Positions 9,436 through 18,370 of a stretch of 64,000 nt of DNA are shown here, one piece after another (position 1 is the first letter of the stretch; each line of letters opens with the position of its first letter). Location of the stretch: assembly GCF_900564145.1 (NCBI RefSeq), contig NZ_UOOB01000001.1:310001-374000 (forward strand), written 5' to 3'. Under the pieces are notes generated by a model. The model ran no database searches and was not told the origin of the DNA. It saw only the letters and a program-made list of their open reading frames with translations. Source of the DNA: Comamonas sp. lk (GTDB taxonomy: Bacteria; Pseudomonadota; Gammaproteobacteria; Burkholderiales; Burkholderiaceae_C). Made by a program: the position numbers and the translations under genes.

Positions 9436-9538
9436 CTGCTTTTGATAGCTGTCAGCGACTGTCCTTTGATGGGTTGAGGCTTTTATAAAGCTGAAGTCAA
9501 AGCCAAATAAGCGCTGATAGCTCCTGTTTTGATAGTCA
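9436..9538. repeat. Dispersed intergenic repeat, two inverted copies
   Basis: Two copies of the window-wide repeat face each other: one at 9437-9462 in reverse orientation (TTTTGATAGCTGTCAGCG) and one at 9506-9536 (AAGCGCTGATAGCT followed by TTTTGATAG). The element begins directly after the radical SAM stop codon. It fills most of the spacer before the permease gene and could fold into a long hairpin. Confidence 0.6.
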
Positions 9539-9644
9539 TACCGCAAGCCGCGTGGTGTTCGCACCAGTGGTAGCGCTTGTGCTGCGCCAAAAATCGGCGC
9601 GGCTTGCATAATCGGCACCGTTTTAAACCTCCAGGAGAGATGGG

Positions 9645-10943
9645 ATGGGAATTTTTCAATGGAAAGAGCGGCCCTCGGCGGCGCTGGATGCAGGGGGCGT
9701 GATCGGGCCGGATGAGCGTCTGCCCTGGCCCCAGACCGGGCTGATGGGCGTGCAGCACGTGATCGCCATGTTTGGCTCCACGGTGCTGGCTCCCATCCTC
9801 ATGGGCTTTGACCCCAACCTTGCCGTGCTGATGAGCGGCATAGGCACGCTGATCTTCTTTCTGATCACCGGCGGCAAGGTGCCCAGCTATCTGGGTTCGT
9901 CCTTTGCCTTTATCGGTGTGGTGAACATTGCAACCGGCTATGCGGCCAGCCAGGGCGCCAATGCCAATGTGGGGCTGGCGCTGGGCGGCATCATTGCCTG
10001 CGGTGCCGTCTACACGCTGATTGGCGTGCTGGTGCAGGTCGTGGGCACGGCCTGGATAGAGCGTTTCATGCCGCCCGTGGTGACGGGTGCCGTTGTGGCC
10101 ATCATCGGTCTGAATCTGGCCTCCATTCCCATCAAGAACATGGCGGCCAACAACTTTGAAGCCTGGATGCAGGCTTTGACCTTTGTGTCCGTGGCCCTGG
10201 TGGCGGTGTTCACGCGCGGCATGCTGCAGCGCCTGCTGATTCTGATCGGCCTGCTGGTGGCCAGCGTGCTTTATGCCGTGTTCACCAATGTGCTGGGCTG
10301 GGGCAAGCCGGCGGATCTGAGCGGCGTGTTGAACGCCGCCTGGTTCGGCCTGCCCACGCTGCATACGCCGGTATTCAGCAGCAATGCCATGCTGCTCATC
10401 GTGCCCGTAGTCATCATCCTGGTGGCCGAGAACCTGGGCCACATCAAGGCCGTGACCGCCATGACCGGCAAGAACCTGGACCAGTACATGGGCCGGGCCT
10501 TCATCGGCGACGGCGTGGCCACCATGGTCTCGGGCGCTGCCGGCGGCACGGGCGTGACCACCTATGCCGAAAACATCGGCGTGATGGCCGCAACCCGCAT
10601 CTACTCCACCGCCGTGTTCCTGGTCGCCGCCCTGCTGGCCGTGCTGCTGGGCTTTTCGCCCAAGTTCGGCGCGCTGATCCAGGCGATCCCGCTGCCCGTG
10701 ATGGGCGGCGTGTCCATCGTGGTGTTCGGTCTGATCGCCGTGGCCGGTGCCAAGATCTGGGTGGACAACAAGGTGGACTTCTCGGACACCAAGAACCTGA
10801 TCGTGGCCGCCATCACCCTGATTCTGGGCACGGGCGAATTCACGCTCAAGTTCGGCGAATTCGCGCTGGGCGGCATCGGTTGCGCCACCTTCGGCGCCAT
10901 CATCCTGTATGCCTTGCTCAACAAGGGCGGCAAGCCGGCCTGA
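9645..10943 (+). CDS. uraA: Uracil/xanthine permease of the NCS2 family
   Basis: Inner-membrane nucleobase:cation symporter of 432 residues with many hydrophobic segments, expected to form 14 membrane spans. NCS2 signatures are the early GLMGVQHVIAMFGSTVLAP segment, the substrate-site AENLGHIKAVTAMTG and GGTGVTTYAENIGV, and the late QAIPLPVMGGVSIVVFG. The TTYAENIGV form favours uracil over xanthine or urate carriers. ATG 9645 is fixed by AGGAGAG at 9633-9639; a nearby ATG at 9640 is out of frame. No pyrimidine-catabolism genes are adjacent, so substrate remains an inference from family motifs. Confidence 0.87.
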   Translation: MGIFQWKERPSAALDAGGVIGPDERLPWPQTGLMGVQHVIAMFGSTVLAPILMGFDPNLAVLMSGIGTLIFFLITGGKVPSYLGSSFAFIGVVNIATGYAASQGANANVGLALGGIIACGAVYTLIGVLVQVVGTAWIERFMPPVVTGAVVAIIGLNLASIPIKNMAANNFEAWMQALTFVSVALVAVFTRGMLQRLLILIGLLVASVLYAVFTNVLGWGKPADLSGVLNAAWFGLPTLHTPVFSSNAMLLIVPVVIILVAENLGHIKAVTAMTGKNLDQYMGRAFIGDGVATMVSGAAGGTGVTTYAENIGVMAATRIYSTAVFLVAALLAVLLGFSPKFGALIQAIPLPVMGGVSIVVFGLIAVAGAKIWVDNKVDFSDTKNLIVAAITLILGTGEFTLKFGEFALGGIGCATFGAIILYALLNKGGKPA

Positions 10944-11070
10944 AACTCAGGGCAACTCCGGGGGAGTGCCGATCTGTAATCGGGGATCATTCCCCTGACA
11001 GCAGCGCGGGGCCTTTCAGGGATAACCCGGGAATCGTGTTCCACGCTGTTACTATTTCCCGCTGGAGACG

Positions 11071-11097
11071 CCGCCCCTGACCGGGGCGGTTTTTTTT
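11071..11097 (+). terminator. Rho-independent terminator
   Basis: Stem CCGCCCC (11071-11077) pairs with GGGGCGG (11083-11089) around a 5-base loop, followed by eight T (11090-11097). It lies 127 bp after the permease stop, unusually far, with other hairpin-forming sequence in between. Confidence 0.9.
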
Positions 11098-11196
11098 GAG
11101 GCGTCAGTTGAGCGCTGTGAGTACAGGCCTGCAAAACCACCGCGAGCGATGGAGGAGGCCGGGCGTGCAGCTGGAACCTCGTAGTTGGAGCATGCA

Positions 11197-12711
11197 ATGT
11201 CCATCGCAGATCGCGTACGTTATCCAGAATTCCTCTCGCGTGTCATGACCGCACAAGAGGCCGCCGGCTTGATTCCCCACGGTGTCAATGTCGGCATGAG
11301 CGGCTTTACCGGAGCCGGTTACCCCAAGGCCTTGCCGCAAGCCATTGCGCAGCGCGCCAAGGCCGAGCACGCGCAAGGCAAGCCTTACAAGATCAACGTC
11401 TGGACCGGGGCCTCAACGGCCGCCGAATGCGACGGTGTGATGGCCGAGGCCCATGCCCTGGGCCAGCGCCTGCCCTTCAACACCGACCCCATCGCCCGCA
11501 AGGAAATCAATGCCGGCGAGATCGATTTCATCGACATGCACCTGTCCCATGTGGCTCAGCACGCATGGTTCGGCTTTCTGGGGAAGATGAATATCGCCGT
11601 GATCGAGGTGCTGGGCGTGACGGCCGACGGCCTGCTGATCCCCTCGACGGCGGTGGGCAACAACAAGACCTGGCTGGAGATTGCCGACAAGGTGATCCTC
11701 GAAGTCAACACCCAGCTGCCGGCCAAGATGGAAGGCATGCACGATATCTACTACGGCACGGCCATTCCGCCGCGTCGCGTGCCCATCAACATCACGCATG
11801 CCGACGACCGCATCGGTGAGCGCTACCTGCGCGTGGACCCATCCAAGGTCGTGGCCGTGGTGGAGACCCACAAGGGCGATCGCGACAACGTGTTTGCCAC
11901 GCCCGATGAGAACTCCAACAAGATTGCCGGCTACATCATCGACTTTCTCGTCCATGAGATGAAGATGGGCCGCCTGCCCAAGGAAATGCTGCCCATTCAG
12001 TCGGGCGTGGGCAATGTGGCCAACGCCGTGCTGGCCGGCCTTTTGACCGGTCCGTTCGACAATCTGCTGGGCTTTACTGAAGTGCTGCAGGACGGCATGC
12101 TCGATCTGCTGCGCGCCGGCAAGATGAGCAAGGCCTCGGCCACGGCAATTTCGCTGTCTGCTGCGGCCTACAAGGACTTCGAGGACAACATCGACTTCTA
12201 CCGCGAGCGCATCATCCTGCGCCCGCAGGAAATCTCCAATCACCCCGAGCTGGTGCGCCGCCTGGGCATCATCGCCATGAACTCGATGATTGAGGCCGAC
12301 ATCTACGGCAACATCAATTCCACCCATGTGATGGGCACGGGCATGATGAACGGCATCGGCGGCTCGGGCGACTTTGCCCGCAACGGCTATCTGTCGTTCT
12401 TCGTCACGCCTTCCGTGGCCAAGGACGGCAAGATCAGCTGCATCGTGCCCATGTGCTCGCATGTGGACCATACCGAGCACGACACGCAGATCATCGTCAC
12501 CGAGCAAGGCCTGGCCGATCTGCGCGGCCTCTCGCCCAAGCAGCGCGCCAAAGTCATCATCGACAAATGCGCCCATCCCGACTATCGCGATCAGCTGCAG
12601 GATTACTTTGACCGTGCCCGCAGCAAAGGCCCGCAGCACACGCCGCACATTCTGACGGAAGCACTTTCCTGGCATCAGCGCTTCATGGACAAGGGCGACA
12701 TGCACGCCTGA
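11197..12711 (+). CDS. Acetyl-CoA hydrolase / succinyl-CoA:acetate CoA-transferase family
   Basis: CoA-transferase family I enzyme of the acetyl-CoA hydrolase (Ach1/Cat1) type, 504 residues, normal length. Recognisable regions are the N-terminal GMSGFTGAGYPKALP, the central GVGNVANAVLAGLL near residue 270 and the IYGNINSTHVMGTGMMNGIGGSGDFARNGY region beyond residue 365. Such enzymes move CoA between acetate and succinate or other short acids, balancing acetyl-CoA and acetate. ATG 11197 follows TTGGAG at 11185-11190; TTG 11185 is also in frame. It ends in a strong terminator and is probably monocistronic. Confidence 0.92.
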   Translation: MSIADRVRYPEFLSRVMTAQEAAGLIPHGVNVGMSGFTGAGYPKALPQAIAQRAKAEHAQGKPYKINVWTGASTAAECDGVMAEAHALGQRLPFNTDPIARKEINAGEIDFIDMHLSHVAQHAWFGFLGKMNIAVIEVLGVTADGLLIPSTAVGNNKTWLEIADKVILEVNTQLPAKMEGMHDIYYGTAIPPRRVPINITHADDRIGERYLRVDPSKVVAVVETHKGDRDNVFATPDENSNKIAGYIIDFLVHEMKMGRLPKEMLPIQSGVGNVANAVLAGLLTGPFDNLLGFTEVLQDGMLDLLRAGKMSKASATAISLSAAAYKDFEDNIDFYRERIILRPQEISNHPELVRRLGIIAMNSMIEADIYGNINSTHVMGTGMMNGIGGSGDFARNGYLSFFVTPSVAKDGKISCIVPMCSHVDHTEHDTQIIVTEQGLADLRGLSPKQRAKVIIDKCAHPDYRDQLQDYFDRARSKGPQHTPHILTEALSWHQRFMDKGDMHA

Positions 12712-12767
12712 ACGCACACCTAGTCCGCTTGGTGCTAGCTCTTGGCTGCACCAACGCATTAGCATCA

Positions 12768-12798
12768 AAGGACGCCCTGAAAACAGGCGTCCTTTTTT
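12768..12798 (+). terminator. Rho-independent terminator after the CoA-transferase
   Basis: Stem AAGGACGCC (12768-12776) pairs with GGCGTCCTT (12786-12794), loop of nine, continuing into a T run to 12798. It separates the CoA-transferase from the thioesterase gene. Confidence 0.9.
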
Positions 12799-12820
12799 CA
12801 TGCACCACCACAGGAGCAGT

Positions 12821-13288
12821 ATGGCGATCTGGACAAAAGAGTTGGATTTGAAGGCGCTGAACGCAGGCAGTGCCAACACTGCAATTTCCCATCTGGGCAT
12901 TGAGTTCACGGAGTATGGCGACGACTATGTCTGTGCCCGCATTCATGTGGACGAACGCACCTGCCAGCCCTACGGCATCCTGCATGGCGGAGTGAGCGTG
13001 GTGCTGGCGGAAACGCTGGGCTCGCTGGCTGCGGCCTGCTCGATTCCCGAGGGCTACCGCTGCGTGGGCCTGAATGTCTCGGCCAACCATGTGCGCGCCG
13101 GGCGCAAGGGCAGCTGGATCACCGCCACCGCCCGCCCCACCCACCTGGGCCGCACCACCCATGTCTGGGGCATAGAGCTGCGCGACGAAGACGGCAAACT
13201 CACTTGCAGCTGCAGTCTGACCATGGCGATCCTGCCGCCCGAGCAGGCCAGCCGCGTGAGGCTGGATGCGGAATCGCTCGCAAAATAA
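12821..13288 (+). CDS. PaaI-family hotdog-fold thioesterase
   Basis: Hotdog thioesterase of 155 residues. The segment QPYGILHGGVSVVLAETLGSLAA matches the active-site helix of PaaI/YbgC-like acyl-CoA thioesterases, with the HGG motif and a following catalytic acidic residue. ATG 12821 is preferred over ATG 12800 because AGGAG lies at 12812-12816. Such enzymes hydrolyse stalled aryl- or acyl-CoA esters and recycle CoA. It converges on the benzoate-module importer genes, so rescue of benzoyl-CoA-type intermediates is plausible but unproven. Its stop codon lies inside a copy of the dispersed repeat. Confidence 0.88.
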   Translation: MAIWTKELDLKALNAGSANTAISHLGIEFTEYGDDYVCARIHVDERTCQPYGILHGGVSVVLAETLGSLAAACSIPEGYRCVGLNVSANHVRAGRKGSWITATARPTHLGRTTHVWGIELRDEDGKLTCSCSLTMAILPPEQASRVRLDAESLAK

Positions 13289-13309
13289 GAGCTGCTTGCG
13301 TAAACGAAT
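13281..13309 (-). repeat. Dispersed intergenic repeat copy
   Basis: Reverse-strand copy (CGCAAGCAGCTCTTATTTTG) of the window-wide repeat. It overlaps the stop codon of the thioesterase gene and fills most of the spacer before livF. Confidence 0.4.
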
Positions 13310-13333
13310 AAAGGGCCGGAAGGTTGTTTTGCT

Positions 13334-14083
13334 TTAAACGCCCAACAGGGTGGAGAGTTGTTCGGGCCGGGCTTGCAGCTGTGCCGATTCCGCCTGCAAG
13401 GCCAGCCGGCCTTTTTCCATCACCACCACATGATCGGTATGGGCCAGCACTTTCTTGTAGTCGCGGTCCACGATCAAGGTGGAGATGCCGGTCTGGCGAA
13501 TCTGTGCGATCACGCGCCAGATTTCGGCCACCACCAGCGGGGCCAGGCCTTCGGTGGCTTCGTCAAGAATCAGCAGGCGCGGGTTGGTCATCAGCGCGCG
13601 GCCAATCGAGACCATTTGCTGCTCGCCCCCCGAGAGCTGATTGCCGCCGTTGGCGAGGCGCTCCTTGAGGCGGGGAAAGGTCTCCAGCACGCGCTCATAG
13701 GTCCAGTTTTTCTGGCCGTCGAGGCCGGCGCGGGCGCTCATCAGCAGGTTCTCCTTGACCGAGAGATTGGGGAACACGCCGCGTCCTTCGGGCACATAAC
13801 CAATGCCCAGGCGCGCCATTTTTTCGGGCGCTGCGCCGGTGATGTTCTTGCCGTCGGCAAACACCTGGCCTTCACGTGCGGGCACATAGCCCATCAAGGT
13901 GCGGATCAGCGTGGTCTTGCCCATGCCGTTGCGCCCCAGCAGGCCCACGGCCTGGCCTTGCGGCAACGCCAGCGAAACGCCGTGCAGGATATGGCTGTCG
14001 CCGTAATAGGTATGGATTTGCTGCAGGCTGAACATGGCTTGCGCGGCCGCTGTTCCGGGTTTTTCTGCGAGGGTTTCAAGCAT
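13334..14083 (-). CDS. livF: ABC transporter ATP-binding protein LivF-type (putative benzoate import)
   Basis: ATPase of 249 residues: Walker A GRNGMGKTT, signature LSGGEQQ, Walker B LLILDEATEGL. It energises import through the LivH/LivM pore with LivG. ATG 14083 has GAGAGGA just upstream and overlaps livG by 8 bp; the open frame runs further back but that part is livG sequence in another frame. Last gene of the boxD-bclA-binding protein-livHMGF series. The context next to benzoate-CoA ligase suggests benzoate or a related aromatic acid, while the family default is branched-chain amino acids. Confidence 0.92.
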   Translation of the reverse strand: MLETLAEKPGTAAAQAMFSLQQIHTYYGDSHILHGVSLALPQGQAVGLLGRNGMGKTTLIRTLMGYVPAREGQVFADGKNITGAAPEKMARLGIGYVPEGRGVFPNLSVKENLLMSARAGLDGQKNWTYERVLETFPRLKERLANGGNQLSGGEQQMVSIGRALMTNPRLLILDEATEGLAPLVVAEIWRVIAQIRQTGISTLIVDRDYKKVLAHTDHVVVMEKGRLALQAESAQLQARPEQLSTLLGV

Positions 14084-14849
14084 GCTCTTCCTCTCCCAGA
14101 TAAGCGGTGCGAACCACGGGGTCGACACGTATCTGTGCGGGCGTTCCGGTGGCAACCACCGCGCCGTTGACCATGACGGTGATGCGATCGGCAATGCGGA
14201 AAACCGCATCCATATCGTGTTCCACCAGCAGCACGGCATGACCTTGTTTAAGCTGCTGCAACAGCGTCAGCATGCGCTCGGTTTCCTCGGCCCCCATGCC
14301 GGCCAGCGGCTCATCCAGCAGCAGCACCTGGGGCTCGGTGGCCAAGCACATGGCGACCTCCAGCTGGCGCTTGGCACCATGGCTCAGGCTGCCGGCAACA
14401 GTCTGTGCCTGATGCTGCAGCCCTGCACTGGCCAGCGCGGCATGCGCGCGCTGCAGACTGGCGTCGCAGTGCTGCGCGCTTTCCCAGATACGCCAGGGCC
14501 GGGGTCTGGCCTGGGCTTGCGCGGTGAGGCGGCAGTTTTCCAGCACCGTGAATTCGGGAAAGATGGTGGTGCGCTGGTAGCTGCGGCCCACGCCGGCCCT
14601 GGCACGCTGGGGCTGGGGCATCTGGGTTACGTCCCGGCCTTCGAGGTGAATGCTGCCGCTGCTGGCGGCCAGCTCGCCCGAGAGCATATTGATCAAGGTG
14701 GATTTTCCGGCGCCATTGGTGCCTATGACGGCATGGACCTCGCCTTCATGCAGATCGATATCCACATGGCTCACGGCCACCAGCCCGCCAAAGCGGCGGG
14801 TCAGGGCGCGTACGGAAAGCTTGGCGGCTGGGTTGTGGGCATCAGCCAT
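14076..14849 (-). CDS. livG: ABC transporter ATP-binding protein LivG-type (putative benzoate import)
   Basis: ATPase of 257 residues: Walker A GTNGAGKST, Walker B VLLLDEPLAGMG, H-loop LLVEHDMDAV. The signature reads LSHGAKRQLEVAM, the LSHG form common in LivG. The C-terminal GTPAQIRVDPVVRTAYLGE is typical of the family. It partners LivF. Its start overlaps the end of livM by 8 bp, and its end overlaps livF by 8 bp, so the three are translationally coupled. Function follows the operon context (aromatic-acid uptake); substrate is inferred. Confidence 0.92.
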   Translation of the reverse strand: MADAHNPAAKLSVRALTRRFGGLVAVSHVDIDLHEGEVHAVIGTNGAGKSTLINMLSGELAASSGSIHLEGRDVTQMPQPQRARAGVGRSYQRTTIFPEFTVLENCRLTAQAQARPRPWRIWESAQHCDASLQRAHAALASAGLQHQAQTVAGSLSHGAKRQLEVAMCLATEPQVLLLDEPLAGMGAEETERMLTLLQQLKQGHAVLLVEHDMDAVFRIADRITVMVNGAVVATGTPAQIRVDPVVRTAYLGEEEHA

Positions 14850-15936
14850 GGTGCTCTCCTTCTTCAGTCGCTGCGGGCGCTTTTTCGCTCTGGGCTTGCG
14901 CCTTTTTCTGCCATTTGTCGTTGATGCCTACCAAGCCCTTGGGCAGCAAGGCCACCAGCACGATGATGGCCACGCCCAGGCTCAGCTGCCAGTGGTCGGC
15001 CGCATTGCCCACGATGGCGTGGGTGCTCAGCACCTCCTTGAGCAGCACAAAGGTGATGGTGCCCAGCACCGCACCGCGCAGCGAGCCCACGCCGCCCAGA
15101 ATCAGCATCAGCAAGACCTCGCCCGAGTGGTGCCAGGCCAGCAGCTCGGGGTTGACCACGGCATCGCGTGAGGCGAGCAAAAAACCCGCCACACCGGCCA
15201 GCGCACCGGCGATCACAAAGCCGGCGAGCTTGTAGCCGTAAGTGGCAAAACCGGCGGCACGCATGCGCTGCTCGTTGACGCGGATGCCGGACAACGCGTG
15301 GCCGAAGCGCGAGTGGCGCAGCATGGCGATGAAGGCATAGACCAGCACCAGGGCAGCCAGCACCACGTAGTACTGGGTGCTGCTGCTTTCCATGTCCAGG
15401 GGCCCTAGCGCAGGGCGCTGCATGAGGTAGATGCCGTCGCTGCCGCCAAAGTAGCCCACGTCATGCACCACAAAGAAAGCCAGCTGGGCAAATGCCAGCG
15501 TGACCATGATGAAGTACACACCCTTGGTGCGCAGGCTGAGTGCTCCGACGACCAGCGCATACAGGCCGGAAGCGCCCACCGCAGCGCCCAGCATGACGAG
15601 AAAATTGCTGCCGTCGGGCCCTGCCGCCTTCACGGCCGCATAGGCGCCCAGGCCGAAGTAGGCCGCATGGCCCAGGCTGACCAGACCCGCGCCACCGACC
15701 AGAATATGCAGGCTCAGCGCAAAGATGGACAGGATCATGATCTTGACGACCAGATCGGACAGATAGCTGGACCAGAAGGGCTGGGCCACGGCCAGCAGCG
15801 CTGCGCAGGCTAGCGGCAGCACCACACCGACCCACACGCTTTTGGAGCGAATAGGCCGGCTCTGCTGGGTCACCGCAGGTGCTTGCGCATAGGCCTGGTT
15901 GGTGTTGGGCAATGGCGTGGAAGAAGAGTTGCTCAT
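14842..15936 (-). CDS. livM: ABC transporter permease LivM-type (putative benzoate import)
   Basis: Inner-membrane permease of 364 residues with about ten hydrophobic segments after a polar N terminus. The LivM signature GGAGLVSLGHAAYFGLGAYAA and the GIRVNEQRMRAAGF cytoplasmic loop are both present. ATG 15936 (MSNSSSTPLP) is chosen; the open frame runs to 16071 but that stretch is a repeat-like spacer. It forms the channel with LivH. The unusual 145-bp gap from livH contains sequence resembling a spacer element near ilvE. Substrate assignment to benzoate is contextual. Confidence 0.9.
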   Translation of the reverse strand: MSNSSSTPLPNTNQAYAQAPAVTQQSRPIRSKSVWVGVVLPLACAALLAVAQPFWSSYLSDLVVKIMILSIFALSLHILVGGAGLVSLGHAAYFGLGAYAAVKAAGPDGSNFLVMLGAAVGASGLYALVVGALSLRTKGVYFIMVTLAFAQLAFFVVHDVGYFGGSDGIYLMQRPALGPLDMESSSTQYYVVLAALVLVYAFIAMLRHSRFGHALSGIRVNEQRMRAAGFATYGYKLAGFVIAGALAGVAGFLLASRDAVVNPELLAWHHSGEVLLMLILGGVGSLRGAVLGTITFVLLKEVLSTHAIVGNAADHWQLSLGVAIIVLVALLPKGLVGINDKWQKKAQAQSEKAPAATEEGEHHG

Positions 15937-15984
15937 ATCGGTGATCCGTAGCACTTCTCGTGAAACTGGCGCAATCTGGACAAA

Positions 15985-16081
15985 GGACGCCGAGCAAGGG
16001 CCGCCCCGCAGCGAGGGCGTCGTCTCCCTCCAGCGTGTAACGCTAGAGAGGGGGAAGGAGCGAAGCGACACAGGGGGTGCT
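15985..16081. repeat. Spacer element inside the liv operon
   Basis: GC-rich, hairpin-forming sequence containing GCAGCGAGGGCGTCGT and ending AGGGGGT. It shares the GCAGCGA-GGCG...AGGGGG pattern with 41369-41403 after ilvE. It fills most of the livH-livM gap and may be a mobile or structural spacer. Confidence 0.35.
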
Positions 16082-16951
16082 TCATCTCTTACCCATGAGG
16101 CCTTCGGGCCGCCACACCAGAATGATGGCCATCAGCAGATAGATGCTCATGCCGCTCAGCTCCTGAAAGAACACCTTGCCGAAGGTATCGACAAAGCCCA
16201 CCAGCAGCGAGGCAATCAGCGCTCCGGTGATGGAGCCTATGCCGCCGATCACGACCACCACAAAGCAGATGATGAGCACGCTGGAGCCCATGTTCGGGTA
16301 GACCGAGCTCATGGGGGCGGCAATCATGCCGGCCAGTGCCGCCAGGGCCACGCCCACGGCGAAGACGATGCGGTACAGGCGTTTGATGTTGATGCCCAGG
16401 CCGCGCACCATGTCGCGGTTGCTGGCGCCGGCGCGGATCATCATGCCCAAGCGCGTGCGGTTGACGGTGTAGTACATCAGCAAGGCCACCACCAGGCATG
16501 CCACGGCGGCAAACACGTTGTACCAGGGGTATTGCATCATGCCCATCAGCGGGAAGCTGCCGGCCAGCCAGGCCGGTTTTTCCACGCCGTGCACATCGTT
16601 GCCGACCAGGATGGCGCGCAGACCTTCGAACACCAGAATCAGGCCGTAAGTCATCAGCACTTGCTGCAGGTGATCGCGCTCGTAGAGAAAGCTGAAGAAG
16701 GCCCATTCCAGCAGATAGCCCAGGGCCACGGCCAGCAGCACGCCGACCAGCAGCATGGTGATGAAATGCTGGCCCAGATAGGGCGCCAGAGAGAAGGCCA
16801 CATAGGCGCCAATCATGTAGAAGCTGCCATGCGCGAGATTGATCACGCCCATGATGCCGAAGATCAGCGTCAGCCCCGAGGCCAGCAGAAACAGCAGCAG
16901 CCCGTACTGAACCGAGTTCAGGCACTGCACGAGGAAGGTGGCTAGATCCAC
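16082..16951 (-). CDS. livH: ABC transporter permease LivH-type (putative benzoate import)
   Basis: Permease of 289 residues with about eight membrane segments. The family hallmark GLTLIFGIMGVINLAHGSFYMIGAY is at the N terminus, a RAGASNRDMVRGLGIN coupling loop lies in the middle, and VVVVIGGIGSITGALIASLLVG follows. ATG 16951 has AAAGGA upstream. It pairs with LivM. It follows the binding-protein gene by 82 bp in the same direction. The identity as a LivH-type permease is certain; the role in benzoate uptake is inferred from the neighbouring benzoate-CoA ligase and boxD. Confidence 0.92.
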   Translation of the reverse strand: MDLATFLVQCLNSVQYGLLLFLLASGLTLIFGIMGVINLAHGSFYMIGAYVAFSLAPYLGQHFITMLLVGVLLAVALGYLLEWAFFSFLYERDHLQQVLMTYGLILVFEGLRAILVGNDVHGVEKPAWLAGSFPLMGMMQYPWYNVFAAVACLVVALLMYYTVNRTRLGMMIRAGASNRDMVRGLGINIKRLYRIVFAVGVALAALAGMIAAPMSSVYPNMGSSVLIICFVVVVIGGIGSITGALIASLLVGFVDTFGKVFFQELSGMSIYLLMAIILVWRPEGLMGKR

Positions 16952-17033
16952 GGCAATCCTTTGGGTCGATAAAAAGGCTTATGCGGCGAGCACGGATCGC
17001 CCGGCAGGGGGCAGACCGCGCCCATGACCGTGA

Positions 17034-18203
17034 TTACATACGGCAGCCGCGTGCGGGGTCGGCCAGCGCCTTGGAGGCAATGCCGATCTTCTTGTTTTCC
17101 TTGCCGCTGACCTTGCGCAGATAGATGTCCTGCACGGGGTTGTGGGCCTTGCTCAGCGTGAAGTCGCCGCGCGGGCTGGGGATGGTGGCTTTTTCCAGCG
17201 CCGTGCGGAACACATCCTTCTTGGCAATATCGCCGCCCGCGGCCTTCAGGCCCACGGCCAGCATCTGGGCCGCGTCATAGCCCTGTACGGCATAGACATC
17301 GGGCTGCAGCTTGAAGCTCTTGGCGTAGTTGGTGCGAAAGGCCGTGTCGCGCGGCGTGCCCAGTTCGTCGGCATAGTGCAGCGTGGTCAGCATGTTCTGC
17401 GCGGCTTCGCCTTGCGCTTCCAGCGTGCCGTCGGTCAGAAAGCCCGGGCCGTAGAGCGGAATGGTTTTGGACAGGCCGGAAGCATGGTAATCCTTGACGA
17501 ATTTGACGGCTCCTGCGCCGGCAAAGAAGGAGAACACGGCATCGGGTTTGGCGGCTGCAATTTCCGTCAGCAAGGCCTGAAATTCGACATTGGGGAAGGG
17601 CAGGGTGAGTTGCTTGCTGACCTTGCCGCCGTTCTTCTCGAAACCTTCCTTGAAGCCGTTCACCGCCTCCTCGCCGGCGGCGTACTTCCAGGTGATGGTC
17701 ATGGCGTTCTTCTTGCCTTCCTGCTTGGCTGCCACCACGCCCATGGGGTAGGCGGTTTGCCAGTTGCTGAAGGAGCTGCGGAAGATGTTTGGCGCGCACA
17801 TGGGGCCGGTGACGGCATCGGCTCCGGCATTGGGCACGATGAGCACGGTGCCGCTTTCCTTGGCGGCCTTGGCCATGGCCATGGCCACGCCGGAGTGCAC
17901 CGTGCCTATGATCACGTCGACCTTGTCGCGTTTGATCAGGCGGTTGACGTTGTCGGTGGCCTTGGCAGGATCGGATTCGTCATCGACCTTGAAGAACTCG
18001 ATCTCGCGCCCGCCCAGCTTGCCGCCCTGCTCTGTCACATGCATGCGAAAGCCGTTCTCTATGGCATTGCCCAGGGCCGCATAAGTGCCGCTGAAAGGCA
18101 GCATGAAGCCGACCTTGATCTTGTCCTGCGCGAATGCGTTGCCGCCGGTGGCGGCACAAGCGGCCAGTGCGATGGCGCTCCAGCTTACCCATTGCTTGCT
18201 CAT
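17034..18203 (-). CDS. ABC transporter substrate-binding protein (putative benzoate binding)
   Basis: Periplasmic binding protein of 389 residues, peripla-BP-6 family. A signal peptide ends near A25 (GGNAFA then QDKIK). The mature protein starts IKVGFMLPFSGTYAALG, followed by the LIKRDKVDVIIGTVHSGVA lobe and the SNWQTAYPMGVVAAKQ region. It captures the ligand and delivers it to LivHM. CTGGAGA precedes ATG 18203. A 211-bp gap carrying a repeat separates it from bclA upstream, so it may have its own promoter. Proteins of this type accompany aromatic-acid degradation clusters; the ligand is inferred to be benzoate or an analogue. Confidence 0.9.
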   Translation of the reverse strand: MSKQWVSWSAIALAACAATGGNAFAQDKIKVGFMLPFSGTYAALGNAIENGFRMHVTEQGGKLGGREIEFFKVDDESDPAKATDNVNRLIKRDKVDVIIGTVHSGVAMAMAKAAKESGTVLIVPNAGADAVTGPMCAPNIFRSSFSNWQTAYPMGVVAAKQEGKKNAMTITWKYAAGEEAVNGFKEGFEKNGGKVSKQLTLPFPNVEFQALLTEIAAAKPDAVFSFFAGAGAVKFVKDYHASGLSKTIPLYGPGFLTDGTLEAQGEAAQNMLTTLHYADELGTPRDTAFRTNYAKSFKLQPDVYAVQGYDAAQMLAVGLKAAGGDIAKKDVFRTALEKATIPSPRGDFTLSKAHNPVQDIYLRKVSGKENKKIGIASKALADPARGCRM

Positions 18204-18370
18204 GTTGGTCTCCAGGTGGTTGGAATGAATGCTTAGAAACTCACTGACAACGAAGCCGACGGTCTGCGGCGCAGACGATACCGTGGCACTCTAACAACTT
18301 TAGGTTTAAAGCAATACGAGCAATTGCCCTTAGTGATTCGTGACCGAAAACGGGAGCTGGCTTCAAATTG

